Positions 1-10,414 of a stretch of DNA of 64,000 nucleotides are shown here, piece by piece. Numbering within the stretch: the stretch's first letter is position 1; every line of letters begins with the position of its first letter. The stretch comes from Rubrivivax sp. Its GTDB lineage: Bacteria; Pseudomonadota; Gammaproteobacteria; Burkholderiales; Burkholderiaceae_C. The notes under the pieces were generated by a model, which did not search any database, was not told the origin of the DNA, and saw nothing but the letters and a program-made list of their open reading frames with translations. The stretch is from the NCBI GenBank assembly GCA_024641945.1, contig JAHECD010000006.1:21840-85839 (forward strand), given 5' to 3'. A program made the translations under genes and the position numbers.

Positions 1-29
1 CAGGTGGTTCCGGAGTAAAGGACCATCAT
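1..29 (-). CDS. sspA: Stringent starvation protein A homologue, N-terminal fragment (runs off left edge)
   Basis: Only the first nine codons and part of a tenth are inside the window, reading MMVLYSGTT on the minus strand. That is the usual opening of the glutathione-S-transferase-like SspA of betaproteobacteria. SspA is an RNA-polymerase-associated, GST-fold regulator. In Burkholderiales sspA commonly follows petC directly, as here, 118 bases beyond the petC stop. The call rests on this short start plus gene order, so the rest of the protein could not be checked. Confidence 0.65.
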
Positions 30-117
30 GGCGTCGGATTTCCCAATCAACAGCGGGGCACAAGCGCCCCTTCAAACGGCAAACGCAGTGGAGGCCGGAG
101 CCGCCACTGCGCGAATC

Positions 118-139
118 GGCCCGGCAACTCCGCCGGGCC
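118..139 (-). terminator. GC hairpin between petC and sspA
   Basis: Eight-base perfect arms GGCCCGGC and GCCGGGCC flank a six-base loop, 9 bases beyond the petC stop. No T-run follows on the minus strand, so it looks more like an mRNA-stabilising or partly terminating hairpin than a full intrinsic terminator. A second small GGGGC/GCCCC hairpin lies further on, at about 52-67. Confidence 0.4.
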
Positions 140-147
140 CACAATGG

Positions 148-927
148 TCACTTGACGTCTTTCCAGAACACGGCGTTGAGCCGCCAGGTGATCACGAAAA
201 ACACGGCCAGGAACAGCAGGACCCATACGCCCAGACGCACACGGTCGTTTTGAACCGGCTCGGACATCCATTGCAGGTAGGCCACCAGATCGGCGACGCG
301 CTCGTTGAACTGCGCAGGATGGATCGAGCCCGCCGAAATCGGATCGAATCCGCTGAAGACGTGCGTCACCTTGGCGGGGTCATGCGGATCCTTCATCTCC
401 TTGAAGACGGCCCGCTGCTGGCCCTGCAGTTCCCAGAGCACGTTCGGCATGCCGACGCTCGGAAACGCCAGGTTGTTCCAACCCGTGGCCTTGGTCTCAT
501 CACGGTAGAACGTGCGCAGGAAGGTATAGATGTAATCCGCGCCGGTACCGCCGTCGCCAGATCGCGACCGCGCGATCACGGTCAGGTCGGGCGGCTGCGC
601 TCCAAACCATTCTTTCGCCTGCTTCGCGTCCAAAGAGACCTTCATCGTGTCACCGACCTTGGACTCCGTGAAGAGCAGGTTCGCCTTGATCTGCTCCTCC
701 GTGAGGCCGATATCGCGCAGCCGGTTGTAACGCATGTAGCCGGCGTTATGACAGTTCAGACAGTAGTTGACGAAGATCTTGGCACCGCTCTGCAGCGCGG
801 CCATGTCTGTCACGCGGTCCTTCGGGAACTTGTCCCAGGCAATGCCCCCGGTGGAGGCACTGGCGCCGGTCGCGCCGAAGGCAAGCGCTGCAAGCAGCGT
901 TAGGAGGATTTTCTTCATGGTTGACAT
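148..927 (-). CDS. petC: Cytochrome c1, bc1 complex
   Basis: Haem-c subunit of the cytochrome bc1 complex. It takes electrons from the Rieske protein and passes them to soluble cytochrome c on the periplasmic side. The 259-residue protein has an N-terminal signal peptide ending around ASAS. A CLNCH motif binds haem c (about residue 56) and is followed by the NAGYMRYNR stretch typical of c1. One hydrophobic C-terminal anchor (LGVWVLLFLAVFFVITW) precedes a short cytoplasmic tail. It is the last gene of petA-petB-petC, 14 bases after petB. The start MSTMKK gives a normal signal peptide; the ATG three codons later is also possible. Confidence 0.95.
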   Translation of the reverse strand: MSTMKKILLTLLAALAFGATGASASTGGIAWDKFPKDRVTDMAALQSGAKIFVNYCLNCHNAGYMRYNRLRDIGLTEEQIKANLLFTESKVGDTMKVSLDAKQAKEWFGAQPPDLTVIARSRSGDGGTGADYIYTFLRTFYRDETKATGWNNLAFPSVGMPNVLWELQGQQRAVFKEMKDPHDPAKVTHVFSGFDPISAGSIHPAQFNERVADLVAYLQWMSEPVQNDRVRLGVWVLLFLAVFFVITWRLNAVFWKDVK

Positions 928-941
928 GCTTGCGAAGGCCC

Positions 942-2345
942 TCAGTGCGGTGCGAACGTCACGCGGTCGGGCACCGGCTTGAACTCACCGATCCGGCTCC
1001 ACCAGGGCATCAGCACGAAGAATCCGAAGTAGAAAACGGTACCCGTCTGCGCGATCAGCGTACCGGCCTCCGACGGCGGCTGGATGCCCAGGTATCCGAG
1101 GATGACCATGACAACGGCAAAGATCGCGTAGATGAACTTGTGCCAAGTCGGCCGATAGCGGATCGACTTGACCGGACTGTGGTCCAGCCAGGGCAGAAAG
1201 AACATGATCACCACCGCGCCGCCCATCACCACCACGCCCCAGAACTTGGCGTCGAAAGTCTTCAGCAGGGCAATCGTCACCAACGCGCCGATCAAGAGTC
1301 CCACCTTTGCGGCACCCTTGAGGCGTCCAAACAGCAGACCGGCAACGGCGCCCAGCGCAACGATCCCGACAAAGACATTGACCATCGGGTCCGTCGTTGC
1401 GCGAAGCATCGAATAGTAAGGCGTGAAATACCACACGGGGGCGATGTGCGCCGGTGTCTTGAGCGAATCAGCGGGGATGAAGTTGTTGTACTCGAGGAAG
1501 TACCCGCCCATCTCCGGCGCGAAGAAGATGATGGCGCTGAAGATGATCAGGAAACCGACCACGCCCATGATGTCGTGCACGGTGTAGTACGGATGGAACG
1601 GGATGCCGTCCAGCGGGATACCGGTCTTCGCGTCCTTCTTTGCCTTGATCTCGACGCCGTCCGGGTTGTTCGAGCCGACCTCGTGCAACGCAATGATGTG
1701 AGCTGCCACCAGACCGACGAGCACGAACGGGATCGCGATGACGTGGAAGCTGAAGAATCGGTTCAGCGTCGCATCGCTCACGACGTAGTCGCCGCGGATC
1801 AACAAGGCCAGGTCGGGTCCGATGAAAGGAACGGCGGCAAACAGGTTCACGATGACCTGTGCACCCCAATAGCTCATCTGGCCCCAGGGCAGCAGATAGC
1901 CGAAGAAGGCCTCGCCCATCAGACAAAGGAAGATCGCACAACCGAAAATCCACACCAGTTCACGCGGCTTGCGGTAACTGCCGTACAGCATGCCGCGGAA
2001 CATGTGAAGGTAGACGACGATGAAGAACGCACTGGCGCCGGTGGAATGCATGTAGCGCACGAGCCAGCCCCACGGCACGTCGCGCATGATGTATTCGACC
2101 GAAGCAAACGCAAGATTCGCGTCCGGCTTGTAGTGCATGACGAGAAAGATGCCGGTCACGATCTGGATCACCAGAACGAGCATCGCCAGCGATCCGAAGA
2201 AATAGAGCCAGTTGAAGTTCTTCGGTGCGTAGTACTCCGACATGTGCTCCTTGAAGAGCTTCGTCGCCGGGAATCGGTTGTCCACCCACGTCATCAGCTT
2301 GAGCGCCATCGGCGCATCGGCTGGAGCTTCCTTGTATTCAGCCAT
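942..2345 (-). CDS. petB: Cytochrome b, bc1 complex
   Basis: Integral membrane subunit of the bc1 complex, carrying hemes bL and bH and both quinone sites. The 467-residue protein is fused, as is usual in proteobacteria: an N-terminal b6-like half and a C-terminal subunit-IV-like half with further membrane spans. The Qo-site PEWY is replaced by PVWY (THIAPVWYFTPYYSMLRA region), a variant known from many proteobacteria. It lies 48 bases after petA and 14 bases before petC and is surely cotranscribed with them. The start ATG follows an AGAGGACTCC-type ribosome binding site. Confidence 0.96.
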   Translation of the reverse strand: MAEYKEAPADAPMALKLMTWVDNRFPATKLFKEHMSEYYAPKNFNWLYFFGSLAMLVLVIQIVTGIFLVMHYKPDANLAFASVEYIMRDVPWGWLVRYMHSTGASAFFIVVYLHMFRGMLYGSYRKPRELVWIFGCAIFLCLMGEAFFGYLLPWGQMSYWGAQVIVNLFAAVPFIGPDLALLIRGDYVVSDATLNRFFSFHVIAIPFVLVGLVAAHIIALHEVGSNNPDGVEIKAKKDAKTGIPLDGIPFHPYYTVHDIMGVVGFLIIFSAIIFFAPEMGGYFLEYNNFIPADSLKTPAHIAPVWYFTPYYSMLRATTDPMVNVFVGIVALGAVAGLLFGRLKGAAKVGLLIGALVTIALLKTFDAKFWGVVVMGGAVVIMFFLPWLDHSPVKSIRYRPTWHKFIYAIFAVVMVILGYLGIQPPSEAGTLIAQTGTVFYFGFFVLMPWWSRIGEFKPVPDRVTFAPH

Positions 2346-2393
2346 GGAGTCCTCTGAGAATTCTTGCTGTTCGTCGCTGGATAGCGGCGCGCG

Positions 2394-2990
2394 TCACGCC
2401 TTCTTGTCTTCGCCGATCACGACCAAGGTGTCGGACAAATACATGTGCGGCGGAACTTCAAGGTTGTCTGGCGCAGGTTTGTTCTTGAATACGCGCCCAG
2501 CCATATCGAACGTCGAGCCGTGGCAAGGACACAGAAAGCCGCCGTGCCAATCGTCCGGCAACGACGGCTGCGCCCCAGGCTGGAATTTGTCGCCGGGCGA
2601 GCATCCAAGATGCGAGCAGATGCCCACGCCAATGAACACTTCCGGCTTTATCGAGCGGTACTGGTTCTTTGCATAGGGTGGCGTCGGGTACTGCGTACGG
2701 TTGGAAGCCGGGTCGGCAAGCTGAGGCTCGGTCAGCTTCAGCGACTCGAGTTGCTCCGGCGTGCGCCGCACGATCCAGACGGGCTTGCCGCGCCACTCGA
2801 CAGTGAGCTTCTCACCCGGCTTCACGACGGAAATGTCGACCTGTACGGGCGCACCGGCGGCCTTGGCGCGTTCGGACGGCGTAAACGTGCTGATGAAAGG
2901 CACTGCAACGGCAGCACCACCGACGGCGCCGGCACCGCAGGTGATGGCAATCCAAGTACGGCGGCTCGGGTCTGCGACGGCGTCACTCAT
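2394..2990 (-). CDS. petA: Ubiquinol-cytochrome c reductase Rieske iron-sulfur subunit
   Basis: Carries the [2Fe-2S] cluster that takes the first electron from ubiquinol. The protein has 198 residues. Cluster ligands are visible in CSHLGCSPG and in CPCHGSTFD near the C-terminus. The N-terminal Tat-type signal/anchor has SRRTW before a hydrophobic stretch, which fits export by the Tat system encoded at 9096-10654. The start at 2990 was chosen over an in-frame start 33 codons upstream because MSDAVADPSRRTW is the usual N-terminus and an AGGAACTTC ribosome site precedes it. It is the first gene of the operon, so the promoter should lie in 2991-3176. Confidence 0.95.
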   Translation of the reverse strand: MSDAVADPSRRTWIAITCGAGAVGGAAVAVPFISTFTPSERAKAAGAPVQVDISVVKPGEKLTVEWRGKPVWIVRRTPEQLESLKLTEPQLADPASNRTQYPTPPYAKNQYRSIKPEVFIGVGICSHLGCSPGDKFQPGAQPSLPDDWHGGFLCPCHGSTFDMAGRVFKNKPAPDNLEVPPHMYLSDTLVVIGEDKKA

Positions 2991-3176
2991 GAAGTTCCTC
3001 TGGACTGGCTCAGCTTGCGAATCAACCCGGCATTCTAGCGGAGCGTCGAGGCACCTTCCTTCGATCCCCGCCCTTGACGGCCACTGCAAACCCGCCTACC
3101 GTCCGCCCGCCTCGCGGGATCGCGCTGGCAGCTTCGCTCGACGAAGCAGTCAAACAACACAAGAGGATCGAAGAAA

Positions 3177-3587
3177 ATGAGTTTTACTTCAGAGTTCAAG
3201 GAGTTTGCGCTCAAGGGCAACGTGATGGATCTCGCCGTGGGCGTGATCATTGGCGGGGCATTCGGCAAGATTGTCGATTCCCTCGTCGGCGATGTGATCA
3301 TGCCGATCGTCGGCAAGATCTTTGGCGGTCTCGACTTCAGCAACTATTTCATCCCACTTTCCGGCCAGACCGCTGCCACGTTGGTGGAAGCGAAAAAGGC
3401 CGGCGCCGTGCTGGCCTACGGCAGCTTCATCACCGTGGCATTCAACTTCATCATTCTGGCTTTCATCATCTTCCTGATGGTCAAGCAGATGAATCGCATG
3501 AAGGCTGAAGCGCCGCCAGCCCCGCCGGCGCCGACGCCAGAAGATGTCGTCTTGCTGCGCGAGATCCGCGACAGCCTGAAAAAGTAA
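3177..3587 (+). CDS. mscL: Large-conductance mechanosensitive channel
   Basis: Emergency pressure valve of the inner membrane that opens under hypo-osmotic shock. The 136-residue length is normal for MscL. Visible are the N-terminal amphipathic [22 protein letters not shown], the pore-lining first helix [22 protein letters not shown], a periplasmic loop, the second span [18 protein letters not shown], and a C-terminal bundle with a Pro/Ala linker. It is divergent from petA across a 186-base spacer that should hold both promoters. Confidence 0.96.
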   Translation: MSFTSEFKEFALKGNVMDLAVGVIIGGAFGKIVDSLVGDVIMPIVGKIFGGLDFSNYFIPLSGQTAATLVEAKKAGAVLAYGSFITVAFNFIILAFIIFLMVKQMNRMKAEAPPAPPAPTPEDVVLLREIRDSLKK

Positions 3588-3638
3588 CAACTTCACCCTA
3601 CGGCGCGGTGCGGGCCGTGCCGATATCTGAGACAGCGC

Positions 3639-3657
3639 GGCCTCCTGGATGGAGGCC
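3639..3657 (+). terminator. Hairpin after mscL
   Basis: Arms GGCCTCC and GGAGGCC flank the five-base loop TGGAT, 52 bases after the mscL stop. No T-run follows, so termination strength is uncertain. The hairpin covers the first possible ATG (3649) of the next reading frame, which argues for the later start at 3670. Confidence 0.45.
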
Positions 3658-3669
3658 CGCGTCTCACGA

Positions 3670-6087
3670 ATGCATGCCGCGCCCGTCGTCCGACTTCCTG
3701 CCGTTCTCGAACCACCCTCGCAGCGCTTGAAAGCCGCTGCGGCGGTGGCCTGCGAGCGCACGATCGAGTGCTTGGGGCTGTCCGCCCTGGCGGCTGCAAA
3801 CGTCTTTCAGCGCGACGCCCTGCTTGCGGCCCAGTTCGAACTCAATCGAAAGGCGCCGCTGCTTCTCCTGACGTTTGGCAAGACCCTCGACGAACGTCTG
3901 GTACGCGAGGTACGTCCGTCGGGCGTGGCAGACGCGCAGTCGCCGGCAAGCTGGGACTCGCTGAGTCTGGTCGACGACCATGAGGTCGAGGCACAGGTCG
4001 TGGCCGAGCGTTTCGGACTGGAAATCAGCCAGGGGTGCGACTGGGAACTTCGCGAACTCGACGGTTACGTGTCCGGTCTCCTGGCCGCGGCCGGCGCACG
4101 CCGGCATGGGTTGGATCGAAACCCGCTTCGGCCCGAAACGATTGGTTACGCCATGATTCGGGCGATCGAATCGACATCCGAAAGACCCGAGGTCCGCAAG
4201 GTCCTGGAGAGCGAACTGGCCCGCTCGTGGGCGGCGACCATGTCGCAAACCTACGCAGGTCTGATCGCGGACCTGCGAGGCTCAGGTATCCAGGCGGCAC
4301 GCATGGGCGTGCGCCAGACCGATCGTCCCCAGCACGACGCCGGCCGTTCGCGGCCGGGCGAATTTGACGGTAGCGGCTCGCATTTACCGCGGCGGGCTCC
4401 GGATTTCTCAGATTCGCAGCGTCAGGCACCGTTCAGGTCGAGCGGCCGCGGTACTGGAGCGGGGCTCGCGTCAGCCAGCGGCTTTGGCCGTGCGACCCGC
4501 GCGGAAGTGGCCAATGCCTACGGTCATCGCCGGGCCCCGATGGGACAGGTCGATGCCGAACTGATGGCGTTGATGCGCCGGCTGACGAGCAGCGACGCTT
4601 ACAAGGCGGGTGAAACCGGCGCGTTTGACAGCGGCCCGGACAGCTTCGAGGAAGTCACCGAGGAAGGGCTGCGCCTGGCGGCGCCGAATGTAATCCGCGC
4701 CCACCGCGAGGAACTGCGGCAGGCCTCGGGTGGTGCTCTCGATCACATGGTGATCGACGTGGTCGGCAGCCTGTTCGACCAGATCCTGTCGGATCCCAAG
4801 GTGCCCCCACAACTGGCGCGCCAGATCGGCCGCCTGCAGCTGCCCGTGCTGCGCACCGCGCTCGGCGACCCGTCCTTCTTCTCGTCCCGCAAGCACCCGG
4901 TGCGCCGGTTCATCAACCGCATCGCCTCGCTCGCGACAGCGCTCGACGATCTTGACGACGAGCGCGGCCGCAAGTTCCTGAAGCTCGTGCGCGAATTGGT
5001 CCAGGGCATCGTCGACGGCGACTTCGACCAGGCCGACGTCTACGAACACAAGCTGGCGGAACTCGAGCGATTCGTCGCAGAGCAGGCCCAGGAAGAAGTC
5101 GCCGAGCAGGGCGACGCCGTGGCCCTGCTGGCGCACAAGGAAGGTGAAATTCGCGTTCAGCAACGCTATGCGGAACAGCTTCAAGGTGGCCTGCAGCCGC
5201 TCTCGGTGCCTGATTTCGTGCGCGATTTTCTGGCCGACGTCTGGAGCCAGGTACTGTTAAAGGCGACAAGGCAGGACGGTTCGGACAGCCCGCGTGCGGC
5301 CCGCATGCGGCATGCGGGCCGCGCCCTCTTCATGAGCGTGCAGCCCAAGGGAACGTCGGCGCAGCGCAAGGACTTTCTGGTTCAGTTGCCCAAACTGATG
5401 CAGGAAATCAACGAGGGCATGAACCTCATCGGCTGGCCCGAAACGGCCAAGAAGACTTTCTTCGGGTTGCTGTTGCCGGCCCATGCCCAGTCGCTGAAGG
5501 GCGAGGGACTTCGAACCCTGGACTTCAACCTGCTCGCTCGCGAAGTCGACCAGGTGTTCGAGCAGCCCGTGCCGTCGCCAGCCGATCTGTCGCCGGTCGG
5601 CGACCCGTCCATGATCCACGAAGACGCCATCCTGCCGGCGTTCACTGCCGAGGAGGCGCAACAAATCGGACTTCTTTCCGAGGGGGCCGTCGACTGGAAC
5701 GCACAGGTCGACGTCGATCTGACTGCAGAGGCGCCCGTCACGGAAGGCGATATCGCCATCGCCGGCATGCCGCAGCCCGAGGCCGTGGAGCCCACACAAG
5801 GCCGTTCGCTCGCCGACCATGTGCAGATCGGCTTCGCCTACCAGATGCACATCGACGGGCAGTGGCAGAAGGTGCGGCTGACTCACGTGAGCCCTGGGCG
5901 GACCTTTTTCGTATTCACGCGTGGCAAACGCCACAAGCAGGCGATTTCGCTGACACAGCGCATGCTGGTGCGGCTGTGCGACGGCAACAGGCTGCGAGCC
6001 TTTGAAAGTGCGTATCTGCTGGAGCGGGCGACGGCTCGGGCGCGCCGCCAGTTGGCAACCATCAGGCCGTCGGCAGCGCTGCACTGA
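3670..6087 (+). CDS. DUF1631 family protein with PilZ-like C-terminus
   Basis: Large soluble protein of about 805 residues belonging to the DUF1631 family of beta- and gammaproteobacteria. The function is not established. The body is mainly alpha-helical and charged. A low-complexity Ser/Gly/Arg linker sits at about 230-285. The last 100 residues (from about SLADHVQIGFAYQMHIDG) form a beta-rich region resembling a PilZ domain, the fold that often binds cyclic-di-GMP, but I do not see a clear RxxxR plus DxSxxG ligand pair. The start MHAAPVV is preferred over MEAR seven codons earlier because of the overlapping hairpin. The 3' end overlaps pdxA tail-to-tail by 26 bases. Confidence 0.8.
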   Translation: MHAAPVVRLPAVLEPPSQRLKAAAAVACERTIECLGLSALAAANVFQRDALLAAQFELNRKAPLLLLTFGKTLDERLVREVRPSGVADAQSPASWDSLSLVDDHEVEAQVVAERFGLEISQGCDWELRELDGYVSGLLAAAGARRHGLDRNPLRPETIGYAMIRAIESTSERPEVRKVLESELARSWAATMSQTYAGLIADLRGSGIQAARMGVRQTDRPQHDAGRSRPGEFDGSGSHLPRRAPDFSDSQRQAPFRSSGRGTGAGLASASGFGRATRAEVANAYGHRRAPMGQVDAELMALMRRLTSSDAYKAGETGAFDSGPDSFEEVTEEGLRLAAPNVIRAHREELRQASGGALDHMVIDVVGSLFDQILSDPKVPPQLARQIGRLQLPVLRTALGDPSFFSSRKHPVRRFINRIASLATALDDLDDERGRKFLKLVRELVQGIVDGDFDQADVYEHKLAELERFVAEQAQEEVAEQGDAVALLAHKEGEIRVQQRYAEQLQGGLQPLSVPDFVRDFLADVWSQVLLKATRQDGSDSPRAARMRHAGRALFMSVQPKGTSAQRKDFLVQLPKLMQEINEGMNLIGWPETAKKTFFGLLLPAHAQSLKGEGLRTLDFNLLAREVDQVFEQPVPSPADLSPVGDPSMIHEDAILPAFTAEEAQQIGLLSEGAVDWNAQVDVDLTAEAPVTEGDIAIAGMPQPEAVEPTQGRSLADHVQIGFAYQMHIDGQWQKVRLTHVSPGRTFFVFTRGKRHKQAISLTQRMLVRLCDGNRLRAFESAYLLERATARARRQLATIRPSAALH

Positions 6088-7174
6088 CCGCGGCCCGGGC
6101 GTAGCGTATCGCCGCCACGAGACTGGAGGCATCCGCCAAGCCTCGCCCGGCGATGTCGAACGCCGTGCCGTGGTCGGGGCTGGAGCGGACGAATGGCAAC
6201 CCCAGCGTCACATTCACGCCGGACTCGACACCCAGGTATTTGACAGGGATCAGGCCGTGGTCGTGTGTCATCGCGACGACGATGTCGAATTCGCCCGGAT
6301 GCCCCTGTACATGCCGCGCACGCATGAAGACCGTGTCGGGCGCGAAGGGCCCGCGCGCGTCGATGGCTTCAGCCTGCGCGGCCCGCACGGCGGGGCCGAT
6401 GACGCGCAATTCCTCGTCGCCGAAGAGTCCGCCCTCACCTGCGTGCGGATTCAACCCCGCAACGCCGATGCGCGGCCGAGGCTGGCCCCAGCCCGATGCG
6501 GCCGCATGCGCGATGCGAAGCGTCTGCAGCACGGCCTCGAATGTGACCGCCTCGATGGCGGTGCGCAGAGACTGGTGGATCGTCACCAGCACGACACGCA
6601 GCTCCTCGTTCGCCAGCATCATCCGCACGGCCGGCGCATCACCCCCTCGCGCGGCCAGCGCCTGAAGCATCTCGGTATGTCCCGGGAACGGGATGCCGGC
6701 AGCCGCCAGTGCCTCCTTGTGGATCGGAGCCGTCACCAGCACGGTGGCACGCCCCGCCAGAACCAGGCTTGTCGCAGCCTCGATGCAGACCGCCGCCGCC
6801 TGACCGGCGCGGGCATCGACGCGGCCCCACGGCAGCGACCCCAGATCCGGCGGCAGGCCTGCGGGTTCGAGCACCGGAATGCATCCGTCAGGCACCTCGG
6901 TGACATCGCACAGATCGCCCATCACAGCGATGACCGGCGCGGTCGGAACGAGTGCTGCCGCACGCCGCATCGCGCCCGCGTCGCCGATCACCACACAGCC
7001 CTTTGCATGACCGAGCGCAAATGCCTTCACGATGCATTCGGGACCGATGCCGACGGCGTCGCCCATCGTGAGCAGCATGGGGCGCGCGTTCGATTCATCG
7101 GACGCTGCTCGCGGTTCGGCGCTGCGCGCCGTGCGTTCCGGAACCTTCGCGTTGGAGCTGCCGCTTGCACTCAT
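6062..7174 (-). CDS. pdxA: PdxA-family 4-phosphohydroxy-L-threonine (or related) dehydrogenase
   Basis: NAD-dependent dehydrogenase family of the DXP-dependent vitamin B6 pathway. It oxidises 4-phosphohydroxy-threonine before condensation by PdxJ. The 370-residue length includes a polar N-terminal extension of about 30 residues before the core start LLTMGDAVGIGPE. Metal-site histidines are visible in PGHTEML, VTIHQSL and MTHDHGLIPVKY; GLNPHAGEGG and SSPDHGTAFDIAG are family blocks. The motif MTHDHG differs from MYHDQG of E. coli PdxA, so a PdxA2-like substrate (a phosphorylated sugar acid) is possible. The start overlaps the stop of the Nif3-family gene by ATGA. It is not beside surA/ksgA as in many relatives. 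Confidence 0.82.
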   Translation of the reverse strand: MSASGSSNAKVPERTARSAEPRAASDESNARPMLLTMGDAVGIGPECIVKAFALGHAKGCVVIGDAGAMRRAAALVPTAPVIAVMGDLCDVTEVPDGCIPVLEPAGLPPDLGSLPWGRVDARAGQAAAVCIEAATSLVLAGRATVLVTAPIHKEALAAAGIPFPGHTEMLQALAARGGDAPAVRMMLANEELRVVLVTIHQSLRTAIEAVTFEAVLQTLRIAHAAASGWGQPRPRIGVAGLNPHAGEGGLFGDEELRVIGPAVRAAQAEAIDARGPFAPDTVFMRARHVQGHPGEFDIVVAMTHDHGLIPVKYLGVESGVNVTLGLPFVRSSPDHGTAFDIAGRGLADASSLVAAIRYARAAVSAALPTA

Positions 7175-7920
7175 GCGGGATTCGGTATGTCGATGAACCG
7201 GTGCTCGAGACCGAAGTGCCGCGCCACGTCGGCAGCCACCGCCGCCGCGCCGAAACGTTCTGTCGCATGGTGTCCGCACGCCAGATACGCGACGCCGGTC
7301 TCGCGCGCGAGGTGGGCCTGAGGCTCGGAAATCTCGCCCGTCAAGTACGCGTCCGCACCGGCGGCGATGGCCGCTTCGAAGTATCCCTGGGCGCCGCCGG
7401 TGCACCACGCCAGTCGGCGCAGCGGCCGGCCATCGCCGGGGATGCACAGCGGCGCTCGCTGAAGGACGTGAGAGACGCGGACTTCCAGCCCGGCAGCGGT
7501 GGTGTGCTCGAGCGCCGGACCGATGAAACCCAGCGCCTGGTCCCCGAACCTGGCGTCCGCGCGCAGGCCCAGCCGGAGACCGAACTGCGCGTTGTTGCCG
7601 AGTTCCGGGTGGGCGTCCAGCGGCAGGTGAAATGCAAAGAGGCTGATGTCGTGCCGGATCAGGCGCGCAAGCCTTTCACGCAGCCAGCCGGTGATGCGGC
7701 CGTCCTGCCCGCGCCAGAACAGCCCGTGGTGGACCAGCAAGGCATCGGCACCTGCATCGACCGCCGCGTCGATGAACGCCAGGCTCGCCGTGACGCCTGA
7801 GACGAGCCGCCGGACCTCGGGCTTTCCCTCGAGTTGCAGGCCGTTCGGCCCATAATCCTTGAAGCTGTCCGCTGCGAGCAATTCGCGCAGATAGGCGTCG
7901 ATCTCCGAACGTTGGGCCAT
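7171..7920 (-). CDS. Nif3-like (YbgI/DUF34) dinuclear metal centre protein
   Basis: Conserved 249-residue protein of the Nif3/YbgI family, whose members form hexameric toroids with a two-metal site. The biochemical role remains uncertain; GTP cyclohydrolase-I-like and metal-chaperone roles have been proposed. The opening (MAQRSEIDAYLRELL) is followed by DYGPNGLQLEGKPEV. The metal ligand motifs LVHHGLFW, FHLPLDAH and the C-terminal GHHATERFG are all present. It is translationally coupled to pdxA (4-base overlap) and divergent from the protease gene, only 15 bases apart, so promoters must overlap the coding starts. Confidence 0.88.
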   Translation of the reverse strand: MAQRSEIDAYLRELLAADSFKDYGPNGLQLEGKPEVRRLVSGVTASLAFIDAAVDAGADALLVHHGLFWRGQDGRITGWLRERLARLIRHDISLFAFHLPLDAHPELGNNAQFGLRLGLRADARFGDQALGFIGPALEHTTAAGLEVRVSHVLQRAPLCIPGDGRPLRRLAWCTGGAQGYFEAAIAAGADAYLTGEISEPQAHLARETGVAYLACGHHATERFGAAAVAADVARHFGLEHRFIDIPNPA

Positions 7921-7935
7921 GTAGTTGCTCTAGCA

Positions 7936-9087
<1,152 letters not shown>

Positions 9088-9095
9088 GGCGCTGC

Positions 9096-9878
9096 TCAGG
9101 CCTCGGTTTCTGCGTCGGGAGCCTGCGTATGCTTGATGAACATCCGCGCGGCGACGATGCCGATCTCATAGAGGATGCACATCGGCACGGCCAACGCCAG
9201 TTGCGAGATCACGTCCGGCGGCGTCACGACCGCCGCGACGATGAACGATCCGACGACGAAGTAACCGCGCATCTTCTTCAGCTGGTCGATTGACACGATG
9301 CCCATGCGCGCAAGCACGATCACCGCGATCGGCACTTCGAAGGCAATGCCGAAGACGAGGAAAAGCGTCAGGACGAAACCGAAGTACTGCTCGATGTCTG
9401 GCGCCGCGGTGATGGCGGATGGCGCGAAAGCCTGGATGAACTTCGACATGCCAGGGATCACCAGAAAGTAGCAGAACGCCACGCCGACGAAGAACAGGAT
9501 CGTGCTGGAAATCACCAGCGGCAGCATGAGCTTCTTCTCATGCGAATACAGGCCCGGAGCGACGAACGCCCACACCTGGAAGAGGACGACCGGCAGGGCG
9601 ACAAGAAAGGCCGCCATCAAGGTGATCTTCAGCGGCACCAGGATAGGCGAGATCACGTTCGTGGCGATCAGCTTGGCTCCTTGCGGCAGGTGCGCCACCA
9701 TCGGCTGGGCCAGCAGGTCGTACAGGCCGGCGGGTCCGGGCCAGAACGCCAGCACGCCAAAGGCAATGCCCACCGCGATGAGTGCGCGGATCATTCGGTC
9801 GCGCAATTCGACCAGGTGGGTGACGAACGGCGCCTCGGTGCCTTCGAGCTCGTCCTTCTTGATGTCGTCGGCGCTCAT
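9096..9878 (-). CDS. tatC: Sec-independent translocase subunit TatC
   Basis: Six-span core of the twin-arginine translocase, which recognises the RR signal peptide. The 260-residue protein has the conserved cytoplasmic N-terminal part [14 protein letters not shown], the [16 protein letters not shown] loop block and the FGIAFEVPI stretch. It overlaps the tatB stop by ATGA and is the last gene of hisI-hisE-hinT-tatABC. The convergent protease gene ends eight bases away. Confidence 0.97.
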   Translation of the reverse strand: MSADDIKKDELEGTEAPFVTHLVELRDRMIRALIAVGIAFGVLAFWPGPAGLYDLLAQPMVAHLPQGAKLIATNVISPILVPLKITLMAAFLVALPVVLFQVWAFVAPGLYSHEKKLMLPLVISSTILFFVGVAFCYFLVIPGMSKFIQAFAPSAITAAPDIEQYFGFVLTLFLVFGIAFEVPIAVIVLARMGIVSIDQLKKMRGYFVVGSFIVAAVVTPPDVISQLALAVPMCILYEIGIVAARMFIKHTQAPDAETEA

Positions 9879-10372
9879 CGGGCGGTCTTCACGCCCGGCG
9901 GCCGGAAGCGGGCCACGCGGGCGGCGCCCGACTGCGCCTTGGCGCGGACCCCGTGCCGCTGCTTGTACCAGTGGGGCATGGCTCCCCGCTTGAGGCGCCA
10001 GTTCTTTTTCGGGTGCCGGTACGAAGGGGCGCCGGGCTCCATGCCGTCATGCAGCGACGTGCCCGCCGATCCGTCGAGGGACGACGTCACCGAGGCCCAG
10101 TCCTTGTCGAAGGCGGTCGATGCCTCGTTGATTTCCTGCTGCACGGTCTGCTCGACGTTGCGGGCCGCATCCTCGAATTCGGTCTTCATCTTCTTGAGCT
10201 CCTCGAGCTCGATCGACCGGTTGACCTCGGCCTTGACGTCGGCCACGTAGCGTTGTGCCTTGCCGAAAAGGTGGCCCACCGTGCGGGCGACCTTGGGCAA
10301 CTTCTCCGGGCCGATGACGATGAGCGCCACCGCCCCGATGAGGGCGATCTTGTCGAATCCGAAGTCGATCAT
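9875..10372 (-). CDS. tatB: Sec-independent translocase subunit TatB
   Basis: Single-span partner of TatC in the substrate receptor. The 165-residue protein has the N-terminal span [19 protein letters not shown] with the conserved Glu and Gly-Pro hinge. An amphipathic helix and a long charged coiled coil ([19 protein letters not shown] region) follow. The basic C-terminal tail is variable in the family. It is translationally coupled to tatC and 42 bases after tatA. Confidence 0.95.
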   Translation of the reverse strand: MIDFGFDKIALIGAVALIVIGPEKLPKVARTVGHLFGKAQRYVADVKAEVNRSIELEELKKMKTEFEDAARNVEQTVQQEINEASTAFDKDWASVTSSLDGSAGTSLHDGMEPGAPSYRHPKKNWRLKRGAMPHWYKQRHGVRAKAQSGAARVARFRPPGVKTAR

Positions 10373-10414
10373 GGGGCCCCGCGGGGCGCAATGGCGCGCG
10401 GCATCGGCTGAGCG

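Noticed and set aside
921..2357. A 478-codon plus-strand frame opposite petB
   Set aside because: Its product is Arg/His/Asp-rich with no domain, and it lies antisense to a clear cytochrome b gene. GC-rich codon use makes such shadow frames common.
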